Shown here: piece after piece, positions 12,152-24,145 of the stretch
Layout of the letters: each line of letters starts with the position of its first letter
How positions within the stretch are numbered: the stretch's first letter is position 1
NCBI RefSeq assembly: GCF_001625215.2
Contig: NC_030384.2
Coordinates: 46,224,390-46,288,389, forward strand
Direction of reading: 5' to 3'
Source: Daucus carota subsp. sativus
Taxonomy: Eukaryota; Streptophyta; Magnoliopsida; Apiales; Apiaceae
Length of the DNA stretch: 64,000 bases
Position numbers and translations under genes: made by a program
The notes under the pieces: model-generated
Seen by the model: only the letters and a program-made list of their open reading frames with translations
What the model was told of the DNA's origin: nothing
The model's database searches: none

Positions 12152-15100
12152 CTACCTAAATATATGCTTCCCTTGCAAGTAATTCGAAGCACTATTCACA
12201 GTTTCTTCCTGCAGATAATGACCACAAACAAGTTTCATAGCTCTCCAGTGAATATCAAAACATTGATATACACTCCACTGCTTAATGTCATATCATACCA
12301 TATCATGAAGGCTATCCTGAAAGCCAAAATGCCCGTGCACAGTTGGTGCTGTGGAACTGACCTGTCCCTGCAGCTCAGGATTCCAATCCGAGTGTCAAAT
12401 GTCGTTCATATATACAACAAAACAAAGCAAAACTTTTTGAAAGAGACAGCCATCAAACCCTCATTACCAGTGCATGCAGGGTCTGATGAGCACTGAACTG
12501 ACCAAATCGAGATGTAATTGTATTTAACTGTTCCCAATTGCAAAATAAAAAAATAAATTAAATTCACAAGTCATAATTCATTAGTGTCAGGCTGTCAGCA
12601 TACACCAGATCAGTATAGTTTATCATATACCAGTCCATGCATGCCCTGTTGGTTGGTGTAATGCCCATCCTGCATCAAAGTTATCAAGTTCATCTCTTTC
12701 TATAATGATTTCTATATTAGAGAGACTAAACAGCAGTTAAATGGAAGATGAATATTAATCTAGGCTTCGTGAGGTGTTCAAATAATAGAAGAGGTACCTC
12801 TCCTTCAGCAGTCGGTTGGGAACTTAAATAGCCATCAAAATTTGGAGTTCTAGATCTAAAACCCTACAGTAAAGTGCAAAAAACACATCAATATCTATAT
12901 CTTTAACTTAAAAAGAGATGGTACAAAAATTTCTTATTGGCATACCTTCCGTTGCATTTCCTGTTGAGGAACATAAGAAATATCCGTATTACTTGCTCTT
13001 TCACCCAACACCTATAATCACAAAACACTGAAACGCATCAAAAAAAATTCTTTCATGAAGGTCACAAGAATGTCATTATCAACAAGAACCTATGTTAAAC
13101 ATTATTTTAATATAACTTTGTTAAATTAAAATCAAGAGATAACAAACCATTTGATTGGCAGCGACTTGTCTCCTAATTGCCATTAACTCAGTTTCAGTGC
13201 GTACCTACACTAAACTTCAAAATGGTAAGTACATAAGCATTTCAAATCTTCAGTGAAGTAAGAACATCCTCCCACCACTTTTAACCTTAGCTAACCTTCT
13301 GCTTCTTTTGTGTTTTTTTCCTTTTAGACGTCTTGCCAATATTGCTCCTTCCATTGTCTTCATTGACGTATAAAAGCCCCTGCTTGCGGATGGTAGATTC
13401 TGAAGTACCCTTACCAAAATTATTTACATCCACACAATGTTTCAAGGCTTCTTCAACTGCACAGAATGCAATATTGTAGCTTTCCTGAGACACGGCTCCT
13501 TCTTCACCCAGTTTTGCAGCAAGTTTACACAGATCATTAAACCTTTCAACCCTGTAATAAGGCCGTTTATAATTAACATCCAATGTCTGATTATTTTTTG
13601 CATCCTTCGTCCACCTTTTCAGTATATACTGAGATGGTATGTTGGATATACCAGAGAGCTGAAGAACTATCAATGCGTGTCTACAGAGAAAACCTCTGTA
13701 TTCAAATGAACGGCATGAACAACAAATGCTTGATTCTGCTTCACTCCAGCTTACACAGAAATTCCGTGTCCCTTCAAAATCATCAACCAGACATGTTAAT
13801 ACGGTCTTTCCTTGGTTTTCCTTTTGTATACTACAAGAATCTGTTTCTAATACTTCTACTTGGAATTCTTTGAATATTGCATGTGTATATACCACTGACA
13901 TTTGTTTCTCAAAAGGCGACAGGGTTCTTAATATGGGCTGTTTCTTTAGTATTTCGAAATCAGCTTTGTCCTCCTCCGCATACCTCTCATTCAGAAATAC
14001 TTTGTACTGATCAATAAACTCCTTAAATGTAATTTCGGCATTTATTTGTTTGTCAAAGAAAGAGGATATACTCTCGCAACGTTCAGTTGTAGAGAGTCCA
14101 GCCAAAGAAAAGTCCCTGATATAAGTTGGGACCCATTTTTTGCGATCTTTATACAAGGATTGAATCCACTCATTCTCGTTAAGTTCAAATCTACCAACCA
14201 GTTTTCGCCATCTTTTTTCAAATTCTTCATCAGTCCAACACTGAAGTGCACATTTTTTAAATTTCTTACTAAAATTTTCAACATTACTTACTGTCTGACC
14301 AAGGTTCTCAGGAATTTTCCTAAGTATATGCCAGAGACAAAAACAATGGTGTGTTTCTGGAAATACCTCCGAAGTTGCCTCCTTCAATGCCTCGTCTTCA
14401 TCAGTAATAACCACTGCAGGAGCTTGACCATTCATTGCTCTAAGCCAAGTGCGCATCAACCAAAGAAATGAAGACGTAGTTTCATCCCCAATTAAAGCAC
14501 ACCCAAACAATATGAACTGGAAGTGATGATTTACACCAAAAATTGGAGCAAATGGGATCTTATATTTCTGCCTTACATAATTCATATCAAAAAAGACTAC
14601 GTCAGAGAAGTTTTTGTAGTCATTTCTACCTTTTGCATCAACCCAAAACACATTTCTCATACGCTTTTCCTGATCCAAATCTATAGCATACAAGAAATTG
14701 GGATTTTCAGCTCGCGAAGTCATAAAGTATTCAAATAGAACTTGTACATCATCCTCATCTAAGGATAACTGAAGCCCTTTCTTTTGACCCGCAATAACAC
14801 CAGATTGCTCGCTCCTGCCTTTGGTGGCATGACTAAAGTTATCAGGGCAAATCTCATGATTATGCTCTTTAACAAAACTGTATATAAACCATGTCCCGTC
14901 ATTCCGTTTTTTTATATACATGCTTGCCTTGCAATCCGTCTTTGGACATGATCGGAAACTAGATATTGCACTTGTCTTGCGCTCATTTCCGAACCTAGAA
15001 CATGAAATTTTCACATCAATGAACTTTCCTGATTTTTTGGATCGACGACTGGCTTTTATAGTAATGCCGAATCCCACCAACCTGGCATATTCCCTGTAAA

Positions 15101-15359
15101 AAGAATACGCCGCCTCCTTTGATTCAAACTCCAACCCACATTGGGGCTCATTTATGTTAGCCCGACTACTGTCAGCTTGTAATACTTGGCCTCTCATCAC
15201 TATGTTTTCAGCCTCATTTCCAGCAGAGTTTCCAAGAACAGGTCCAGTATTTCTAGAATAATTCGTATCCACTTCCTCAGCAAGCATGAAAGTGCTTGTA
15301 TCTAATATCCTGTCTAATTTTCCTCCCTGTACAGACGGATGTTCAAGATCAATCTCCAT
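12152..15359 (-). CDS. FRS2: FAR1-related transcription factor FRS2 (domesticated MULE transposase)
   Basis: A nuclear transcription factor derived from a Mutator-like transposase, predicted at 805 residues. It starts at the ATG at 15359 (MEIDLEHPSV); the longer frame opens with GTG and is not used. Exons: 13296-15359, 13148-13204, 12946-13011, 12798-12863, 12631-12669, 12299-12367, 12152-12208, all phase 0. The FAR1 DNA-binding zinc finger spans about residues 80-170 (SYFG-type CSRFG, KTDCKAS, EHNHE). The MULE transposase core spans about 250-350. The SWIM finger is C547-x-C549 and C559-x-H561. The stretch GFGITIKASRRSKKSGKFID matches Arabidopsis FRS2 (At2g32250) better than FHY3. The big exon ends at AAG|GTTAGC; unspliced, it would stop two codons later. 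A 5' UTR intron is likely, with its donor near 15805. Confidence 0.92.
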
Positions 15360-15771
15360 CACGTTTTTCTTAATAAACAGACTCTCCACCTTTACAAGCT
15401 AAGAAATTTGACCAGTGACATGATCGATTAGAAACCGACTTGAGGCGGCAAACTAAGTGCAATAAACACATTTGTGAAACTGCAACACACCAAATAAAAA
15501 AAAAATGTGAGGTAAAATAGTATCAAAACTTGAAGCAAGCACTTTACATAGATTTATCTCATAATACAGCACTCCGTTATTTCAGCCCCAAATTACATGA
15601 GCATATTCAAATTCTGAACAACTAAACTTTTCCGTACATATAACAGGACAACACATAATAAAATCTACGATTTTGCATAATTTGGTTTTTCTTAACTTGC
15701 CGGTTGTAATAAAAATAAACAGCCATAGCAGAGTAAAATTTCCCTAACTTAATCAATTAAAAAGAAAAGAC

Positions 15772-15773
<2 letters not shown>

Positions 15774-15804
<31 letters not shown>
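15774..15804. repeat. (GA)n microsatellite in the FRS2 leader region
   Basis: About 15 GA units. On the FRS2 strand this is a CT run starting just after a likely donor GCAG|GTACCT, so it probably sits at the start of a 5' UTR intron. Confidence 0.85.
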
Positions 15805-15807
<3 letters not shown>

Positions 15808-16092
15808 CCTGCTAATTGTAAAGCAAAAACAAAAGGCAAGTAACAAGGGTGTTGTTGAGCAGAATAATGAGTCGCTGTAATGCTATAGATGGATCTGGAG
15901 AAGCAGCAGCATCAAGACTCGACTTGAAATGAAAAGGATAGACAGGAAACGAAATTCCTTTTTCTCAGGTGAAAGATCACTTCAGTTAGACTGAAAAATC
16001 ACACACAAAATAAACCAAAACATTTGGAGATTAGAAGTTTGGGGCAAAATTAAAAGTTTTAGGTATTTTAGAGGTTTGACCACTAAAATAAG

Positions 16093-16329
16093 CCGTGTTT
16101 GGTAGTTAGCAGATTGAAATAGATGTTTGGATCCAAAAAACTAATTTTGAAAAAGCTACTTTGAAGAGTTTTTTGGATTAGCCGTTTTGATTTATGTCAA
16201 AAAAAACTAATCAATCAGCTATTTATCAAACAATTTTACGAAAAACAGCTAATTCAATCCATTGGTCAAAACATCTGATTCAATCAGCTAGTCAAAACAG
16301 CTAATTCGATCCGCAATTTCCAAATAGGG
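16093..16329. mobile_element. Possible hAT-like MITE upstream of FRS2
   Basis: The left end reads CCGTGTTTGGTAGTTAGCAG and the right end, on the other strand, reads CCCTATTTGGAAATTGCGGA, so the ends are imperfect inverted repeats of the TGTTTGG type. The interior repeats the word CAGCTAATTCAATC. No convincing target-site duplication was seen. The rest of 15810-17035 between FRS2 and FHY3 is AT-rich with no gene recognised. Confidence 0.45.
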
Positions 16330-17035
16330 TCATAATAAATTTATAGTCTTCATATTTATTTGCCCTTGGCATAAATGATGTCATTTGTAATAAACATGTA
16401 ATATAATACTGAAAGATAATATCTGATTAATATTTAATTAATCACAACCATAGCTAAATTTAAACTTGAATATATAATACTTTTTTAACTGATAGCTTTC
16501 CATCAAATTCATGCATTCGGAATAGCCGATATATTTCTGTGCGGGGAATAATAAGTGAAAGTATTTTGTTATTAAAAAAATGCGATCTGCCTGAGAGTTA
16601 TCTCCGTCTCCGCGTCGGACGGATCACGGAACATTCCGCAGCTTCAGACTGTTATATCGTGCGGCTGTTTGACCAAAACAATAAATTCCTTATCAAAATA
16701 AAGACTTAATTTAAAAAAGAAAAACTACATAAAAATATATACTTTCAAAAAAATATTGAGAAAGTCTTTTTCGTAAAAATGTTTATATGTACCTATAAAC
16801 TCTTATTTCTAGAAAACCGATAATATTAGATAAAACTCAAAGAAGCCGACATCATTGGTCATCCTCTGTGTATCATAGTACATTTGGTACACAAAACTAA
16901 ATTTAGTTTCAATACAGAATTACAGATATATGAAGATGTATGAAGCTGTTTTCAAAAATATAAAACATTAAAAAAAATCTGTCTGCATTCTTGAGCCCGG
17001 TGCACCTAGTATCTATACCAAGCCGGGGAACTGTA

Positions 17036-20000
17036 TCATGGCTGTCTTGATCCGCCATCATGTGCTGCTCGTATATTGGCTTCATCCTGCAAAACATAGT
17101 AAAATCACTTTATACAGAGAAACTTGATGAGATTTATATATCTAGTCCAGAACAGTTGTTTATAACACTAACCCGAAGGGGATATGTAAAAGATGCTGGT
17201 CTGAAAAACTCCATCTGCCCCTGCAAGTAAAGATCAGATATTTTGTGATATCAAAGCATAATTCTAATAGAAAAATAAATACTTGATACCCTAATTATAA
17301 TGTACCATCTGATGTATGTTTGTCTGGTTTCCATAGTATCCGTCGTGATTTGGTGCAATGCTATTCAGTTGTCCCTAAGTAAGAGAAACAAAGAATCAAG
17401 TTAAAAGACATTTACTAGAATTGTCTTTGATTGTGAAAAAAATATATTGTCTGTATTTATTCTATATATTTTATATAATACTGTAATGATATGTACCAGC
17501 CCCTGAATATTCTGTTGTCCATAATAGTTATCACGTGATGGACCCATTAAGTTTAAAGGCACCTGCAAAAGAACAATCCTAGTTGAAGAAAAAGTTTATT
17601 ACCAATAATAACACAAAATAAATTATCAATTATAACATTCATACCATGCCTTGTTGAGTTCCAAAATAGCTATCCAGGTTGACAGGTCTGGAGTTCATTT
17701 TCTCCTAGAAAAAAATATTTAGAAGGTCACGCCAAGTGCTAAAAGTTTATAAGTGACCGTAAAACAAGTTATGTTCAATGCAACAATCATTATTTGCTAG
17801 CATCACTTTCAAGTTTAATCAAGTAGAACTGAACAAATTAGATATAGAAAATGTAAATTTCGGCGCACAAACCAGATTTTGCAAGCTGTCTTCTGCTCCA
17901 ACACCAATAATGTCGGGCTCTAAGTTTGTCTGCAAAACATATCGGCTTCAGCTGAATTACCTATGATATTGCACACATGCTTATGTCAATCACTGATTTT
18001 TACTAACCTTCCTTTTCTTAGTCGGATTCTTCTTTCTGTTGGTTTTGATCGTATTTGTGCTTCTACTTTGATTGTCGTCTTCAATAAGCAGACCATGATT
18101 ACCTGAGGTACCAGCATCCATGAGATCCCTATTGGAGTCGAGATTCAAAGTTCCAAAGGTATCTTCAAGTGCACGAAGTGCAATGTTATAACTTTGTTGA
18201 GATAAAGACCCTTCTTCACTCAACTTCAGTGCTCGTTGGCACAAGCTGTTGTAGCGCTGTACCCGTGACTGCACCAGTTCAGATCCTTCGACCATTAAAT
18301 GCCTGATCTTAGCATCTCTCGTCCATCGCTTTAGAACATATTGGGATGGTATGGAAGAAAGGCCACAAATTTGAAGAACAAGCAGAGTATGTCTACAAAG
18401 AAAACCTTTAAATTCAAACATATGACACATACAAAATACTTCTGACCTCAGTTTGTTACAAGTAACTATGAACTCTTGCTGCTTCTCAAGATCATGAATT
18501 CTATAAGTAGTGGTTGCTCCTTCCTCCCTCTCATTTCTAGGCATACAAGCAACTGCACCTAAAACCTCAGACTGGAATTTTTTGAACAATGCATAGGTGT
18601 ATATGCTAGATGCATGCTTCTCAAATGGTGATGGGGACCTCAATGCAGGCTGCTTGTTCCAGGTATCAGAATCTGCCTTAGATTCCTCTTCATACCTGTC
18701 CTGTAAAATGGTTTCATAATGTTTCAGAAAATCCTGGAGAGTGGTCTTTTTGTGCACATATTTGTCAAAGAAAGAGTTCACACTCTCAGATCTCTGTGCT
18801 GTAGACATCCCAGCTAATAAAGCCCCATTCATGTAGGTTGGCACCCATTGTCTGCGGTCATCATAGAGTGAATGTATCCAATCATTTTCTTTTAGCTCAA
18901 ACACATTCACAAACTTCTGCCACCTTTTGTCAAACTCCTCATCAGTCCATGATCTGTAAATACATTTCAACAGTTTTGACATGAACTTATCGTTCTGTTT
19001 AATTACATGACTTAAAGTTTCAGATATCTTCCCCAGTATATGCCACATAAAATAGCAATGACGAACAGATGGGAAAACCTCAGATATAACTGACTTCAGG
19101 GATCTGTCTTGGTCAGTAATTATATACTTTGGAGCCTGTCCACCCATTGCTTTTAACCATGTACGCATCACCCATGACAATGTGGTTGAACTTTCATCAG
19201 ACAGCAGTACACATCCGAGCAACATGAATTGATAGTGCTGATTAACCCCGACGAAAAGAGCTAGAGGCATTTTATAACTGTTTCGGAAATAGGTTGTGTC
19301 AAAAGAAACAACATCACAGAAATTGGTGTAATCATGCCTACTTTTGGCATCAACCCATAACACATTCTTTAGACGTTGCTCTTTGTTCACTTCTATTGCA
19401 TAGAAAAAATTGGAATTCATAGTCTGCATCTGCACACAGAAGTCTAGTAAGAAGTTTGCATCTCCTGATTCGAGTGCCAAACTAAGACCTTTATCAAATG
19501 GACTTTTAGAGTCATTCCTGAGACCAACAACATTCTTATACTCAGCAAATTGTCTTGCCATTGCAGCATACATCTTTCTAGTTTGTTCACTAATGGCCTG
19601 GGCAGGTAAAAGTTCATGATTGTGTTCTTTCACGAATCTATGTATAATCCATTTCCCATCGGATCTTCTCTTTACGTGCATACTGGCTTTGCAGTCTGTC
19701 TTTGAACACAATCTTCGGCTCGATGAATTTTCTGGATCTTGCTTGTTTCCTTGCCGACTTCGTTGTTTATTATATGATTTGTCATACTCACGCTTTGTGC
19801 CGTATCTGGAACATGCAAATTTTGCATCAATAAATTCTCTTGATGTCTTCGAACGACGGCTATTTTGTATCGCAGTATTGAAACCCATGGACCTGGCATA
19901 TTCTTGATAAAAAGAGTATGCTTCCCCATGAGACCCAAATTCCATTCCAGCAAGTGGCTCCAAATTTGAATCTTCGTTACCATCAAAAACATCCACGGCA

Positions 20001-20185
20001 TTAGAATTCATGCTTGCATCATCTTCCACGAGCACCATAGTGCTACTCAGTCCTGCACTCTGTAATTTATCTTCTTCACTCAATATTTTAACAAGTCCAT
20101 TTGGCTCATCTTCTTCCTCTTCCTCTTCTTCTTCTTCTTGTTCCTTTTCATATTCACCAGAAGGTAACCTAAGATCTATATCCAT
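17036..20185 (-). CDS. FHY3: FHY3 (FAR-RED ELONGATED HYPOCOTYL 3 / FAR1 clade) transcription factor
   Basis: A light-signalling transcription factor of the FHY3/FAR1 family, predicted at 842 residues (Arabidopsis FHY3 is 839). The ATG at 20185 gives [15 protein letters not shown], as in FHY3; the longer frame opens with GTG. Exons: 18008-20185, 17873-17929, 17645-17704, 17497-17562, 17306-17374, 17173-17220, 17036-17086, all phase 0. An acidic Glu run covers about residues 14-26. The FAR1 zinc-finger domain is at about 82-191, the MULE core at about 290-385 ([19 protein letters not shown]), and the SWIM finger C585-x-C587/C597-x-H599. The short exons encode FHY3's C-terminal repeats, such as [16 protein letters not shown] and [14 protein letters not shown], and end in [11 protein letters not shown]. 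In FHY3 the FAR1 domain binds DNA (CACGCGC sites) and the C-terminus activates transcription. A 5' UTR acceptor lies at 20234. Confidence 0.96.
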
Positions 20186-20540
20186 TACGAGAAAAAAGGA
20201 ATTGTTTCCCACTCACTCCTTTCCAGACGATGCCTGAAATGTAGAAAAGGTGTGGGCAACTATATATCACTTAATCACAAATAATGATAAAATAAAAAAA
20301 AAATTATTAATATGATGTATAAAACCCAATTATAATTAAATCTTGACCTGAATCTACATACTTGATCATGGAAGGCCTGTCTGATTTAAACAATTACTGG
20401 AAACATATAGAACCATGGGTCGCAAATATACAGATCAAGATTTGTCCATCTAAACAATGAGGTGATCAAGTCGCTAGTTCTATCAGTAGAGTTAAGACTA
20501 ATAATTTTATGTACGACAGATACCCATCATGAATTCTATG

Positions 20541-21500
20541 AATAACATATATTAATATTAAAATAACATATATTAATATTAAAATATACTTATAAATAGA
20601 TTTATTCTACTTCAAGAGAAACTAAAAATCAAATAAAGAATTTATAGAAATAAGCATGAATCTTCTTAACTCTAATGTCTTCTCCTACAAGAAAAACACG
20701 AAGTTATCATATAACTGATACAAGATAAATAACTTTCTTATTCTTATAAACAAAGAAATTAAAAATATGATTTATAATTAGTTAAAAAAATAGAAAAAAA
20801 ATACTATCAATAAAATATATTGATATTAAAAATACTTAAAAATATATGATAAAACTATATATTATTTCTACTACCATTTACAATATATAGATAAATATTG
20901 TAAAAGCTAAATCTATAAAAGAAAACATAATTAATTTGCCAATAATATTTAATCAAATTTCACTACACTACAGTTTTCTATTTAAAAAAAATAATGACGT
21001 TTAAATTCATATTATAAATATACAATTTTGTATTATATATTCGCTTGTGCTTTACACATGTTATCTCTTGAAAAAATATAAACAATTATATAAATAATGA
21101 GAGACAAATCAGCGAGTCTCTTCTTAATTATAATGTGTTCTACTCTAAAACAAACACGAGCCATCATATAACTCTTCTTAACTCTAATATGTTCTACTTT
21201 AAAACAAACACGAACCATCATGTAACCCTTTTTAACTTTAATGGTGTCTACTCTAGAACAAAGGAAGCCAATACATGATAAATAATATTTTTTTCCTTGT
21301 GCAAGATGAAAAATATGACTTAAAATTAATCGAAAAACACATGATCACATAATCACATATTAACATTAGAGAAATATTTACAAATAGATGTGATAAAAAT
21401 GTTTATTGTTTATAATACTGATTTACAATAAAAAAACTGTAAAAGCTAAATTTTCAAGAAAAAATATAATCAATCGGTTTATATTTTAATCAAACTTCAA
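20541..21500. repeat. Decayed AT-rich tandem repeats upstream of FHY3
   Basis: Several layers of repetition are visible. A 20-bp unit (AACATATATTAATATTAAAAT) is doubled at 20545-20585. A block of about 54-58 bp (CTTCTTAACTCTAATATGTT followed by CTACTTTAAAACAAACACG and ACCATCATGTAA) occurs about three times in a row at 21118-21275, with an older copy near 20659. Blocks 20650-20970 and 21110-21500 also resemble each other at larger scale (AAATATTGTAAAAGCTAAA appears in one, AAAACTGTAAAAGCTAAAT in the other). No gene is recognised in the surrounding 20234-21707 stretch. Confidence 0.55.
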
Positions 21501-21707
21501 TTCATTAATACTAAAGCACTAACAAAATGATGTTAAAAATTAAATTACAAATAATAAATTTCGAACAATATCTCCTGGGCCGATCACGACCAGAAAGGCG
21601 AAAGCTGATCTAAGCATTTGACCATCTGGCATGTAGAATTAAACAGAGGTGCGCGCGAAAGATAGATACCGTCATTAATAGACATATACACATTTATCAT
21701 ATACTTC

Positions 21708-22319
21708 CTAATTGAAACAAATGTCTGGTCCTGGAGGTATAAAAAAGGATGACAGACCATTCCCCGGTGGAACAAGATCTATGAGGTATTTTAAGTCCTC
21801 CGGTGTATGAACTTTAAGTTTCGACACTCCAACCTCAATTCCATGTTTGCATCTGAACTGTAACACAACATAGTCAAAAGATACTAAGGGCAGCCTAGCC
21901 CACTTATGACGTAAATTTACTTTATGACATCTAAACATGATACAAATGGTACAGCAAAAACCTACCCCAATAGGCTGACTTTAGTACTTGACAAAATCCA
22001 CCACATGAGTTCTTATGAACTCATATTCTTTGGTTAAAGACCACTGGTATATTTACTGGTCCTCCCACATACTAAGAACTTGTAACATAAAGCCGTGTGA
22101 AATTGTTCAGATATTTTTTAGGTAAAAAGGTAGCAAAAGAGGAGTTCGAATGCTGCACACACTAGAACAAAACCAATAATCTGCAATACCACTGGTATTC
22201 CCACCGCAATTACTATATTTGCTTTACACTTGGTTATGGTTTTTTAAGGCAGAAAATCAATGCCATGTACCTTGTCACCTTGATTAACTACTCTCTTCCA
22301 CTTGTTTTCCTTCCACCTC
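21708..22319 (-). CDS. Possible small gene of unknown function (two 3' exons)
   Basis: Two exons with good splice borders join in frame. The first, 22272-22319, reads RWKENKWKRVVNQGDK after a TTCAG acceptor and ends AAG|GTACAT. The second, about 21708-21857, reads FRCKHGIEVGVSKLKVHTPE and then DLKYLIDLVPPGNGLSSFF, ending IPPGPDICFN and a stop. The composition looks like real protein and the phases agree, but the family is not recognised. The start codon is unclear. An upstream ATG at 22471 keeps the frame open without an intron, or a first exon may lie near 22733-22830, where a donor TTTG|GTAATA is seen but no ATG. It could also be a decayed fragment. Confidence 0.35.
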
Positions 22320-22641
22320 TGAAGCCATAAACACATATTAATTAGTTCGAACAAGGCAATTACATACAAATCAATGATTCGGAACATAGTAGTACTTTCT
22401 GTTAGACCGTAATTGAACGAACTACCAGCTACACAGGTCAATAACACTTGCATATTAAGCTTGTAAATCATTATAACCTAAACCAAGTGATCAAAAAGTA
22501 AAATCTTTAATTCCATAAAAATCAAAGAACAATTCACAGTTATAAACAAAGGGTGTCAAAAAGATAGAAACTTTAGACAACCCAAGTCACAAATTACTCA
22601 TACTCAAATTACACTTGTGTGTGTGAATTGTGTGATATTAC

Positions 22642-22643
<2 letters not shown>

Positions 22644-22692
<49 letters not shown>
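22644..22692. repeat. (GA)n microsatellite
   Basis: More than 20 GA units in a row, followed by purine-rich sequence to about 22740. It lies upstream of the unknown small gene and FHY3, and could belong to a leader intron of either. Confidence 0.9.
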
Positions 22693-22694
<2 letters not shown>

Positions 22695-23693
22695 TTTGAA
22701 AGAGTCAAAGGAGATATAGAGAGAGTGGGGGAGAGGGGGGTGTATTACCAAAACAAGTATTTTCCGCAATCGTTCTGCCACGCGATGTGATCCGGCGAGT
22801 GACGGCTTTTCCCCCAAATGTATGTATGCTAATTAGGGTTTCAATACACGAACGCTCCTTAGTTTTGTAATAACACCCTTTCACTCGCTTGCTGTGTGTC
22901 TCACTACGTGTCACTCACACGCCCCCATCTGTGCTTTCCTGTTATCCTCTCCTACAATTTGGCCTTTTATGTTAAAAAACTGAATATTATTTAAACAAAA
23001 ATTAAAATTTCCTGGACCCAACAGCGGAACTATATTTATTAAACTTAATGTGATCCCCGATTTATAGATCTAGCTACTTCTTCATAAACGAACTTGCTAA
23101 AACAGATATAAATGTACTCAAAATAATAATGTACTCTCTGTCTCAAAATAAATTTCATTTTAACTTATTACACATAATTTAAGATGTACATATTATTTTT
23201 CAATTTTTTTATGAATAAAAAATATAAATGATAAATTTTTATTCAAATTATGTGAAAAAAGTTAAAACAACAGTTATCTGGGGACAATTTTTATAAAAAC
23301 TATGTATCTAATTTTATTAACTGATTATATTTCATTATAATACATAATAAATTGATAAAATATATTTTAAAAACCGATATACCCGGTAAGAACATTTTAC
23401 GTGAGATAGGGATTTATAATATCTACTTTATATTTTAATATTTCAACGTATATTTTTTAGTATTTAATGATTACTTTATTTAGTTTTATACTAGAGGCGT
23501 GTAGTTTTTCTTTTAGCTAGAATTTTTTTTTGTAATTTAAATAAATATAAATAATTTTATTAATTTGTTTGGACTAATATGTTTTAGTTAAATTTATTAA
23601 AACAGGTCTAAATATAAATAATCAAATTTGTTAAATTAACATTATATATAAATAAGTTTGTATTTAAGTTATCATTTTCAATATATTTTTGTT

Positions 23694-24145
23694 GGGTTAA
23701 TTATCAAATCGTTCACTAAAATGGGCTTAATGTATCAAGTTGGTCATTGAACTCAAAACGGTATCAACATGATCACTAAAGTCACCAAAAATATCAAACA
23801 AGTACCTTGAAATATGAAACAAATACCTTGAAATAAAGTTTTACAAATTATTTTTAAATGTTACCCCAACCAACTAAAACTTATAACTTCTGGTATTTAA
23901 AATAATAAACTTGATAAAATCTAAATATATTATCATAAATATTAGAAGTCATAACCTTTTACTTGGTTTTGGTAACATTCAAAAATAATGTGTAAAACTT
24001 TATAAATAATATTTTTTTCCTGCTTGAACTTATATTTCAAAATACTTGTTTGATATTTATGGCCAATCATCTTGATACCGTTTTGAGTTCAGTGACCAAT
24101 TTGATACATTAAGTTCATTTCAATGACCAACTTGATAACTAACCC
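23694..24145. mobile_element. Mutator-type foldback element (MULE-MITE) with long inverted repeats
   Basis: A 452-bp element whose two arms are inverted copies of each other over at least about 120 bp. Left arm GGGTTAATTATCAAATCG, with ATGTATCAAGTTGGTCATTG and AACTCAAAACGGTATCAA; the right arm carries the same words on the other strand. A 10-bp direct repeat flanks it: TATTTTTGTT at 23684-23693 and TATTTTTATT at 24146-24155, one mismatch. Long inverted repeats with a 9-10 bp target duplication point to the Mutator superfamily. No protein is encoded. The remaining sequence of 22320-24892 is AT-rich and carries no gene recognised apart from possible leader exons. Confidence 0.82.

Noticed and set aside
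13437-14471. Plus-strand open frames opposite FRS2 (90-141 codons), and similar ones opposite FHY3 and Hsp70
   Set aside because: They are mirror frames of strongly conserved coding exons and show no family features or splice support.
15362-15389. Longer start for FRS2 (MESLF...) and, at 20212, for FHY3 (MGNNSF...)
   Set aside because: Both begin with GTG, which plants do not normally use. The downstream ATGs give MEIDLEHP and MDIDLRLP, matching the family.
17990-18007. VSKNQ and VS as the true C-termini of FHY3 and FRS2
   Set aside because: The codons cover a canonical GTTAGT/GTTAGC donor, and the downstream exons encode known FHY3/FRS2 C-terminal sequence in phase.
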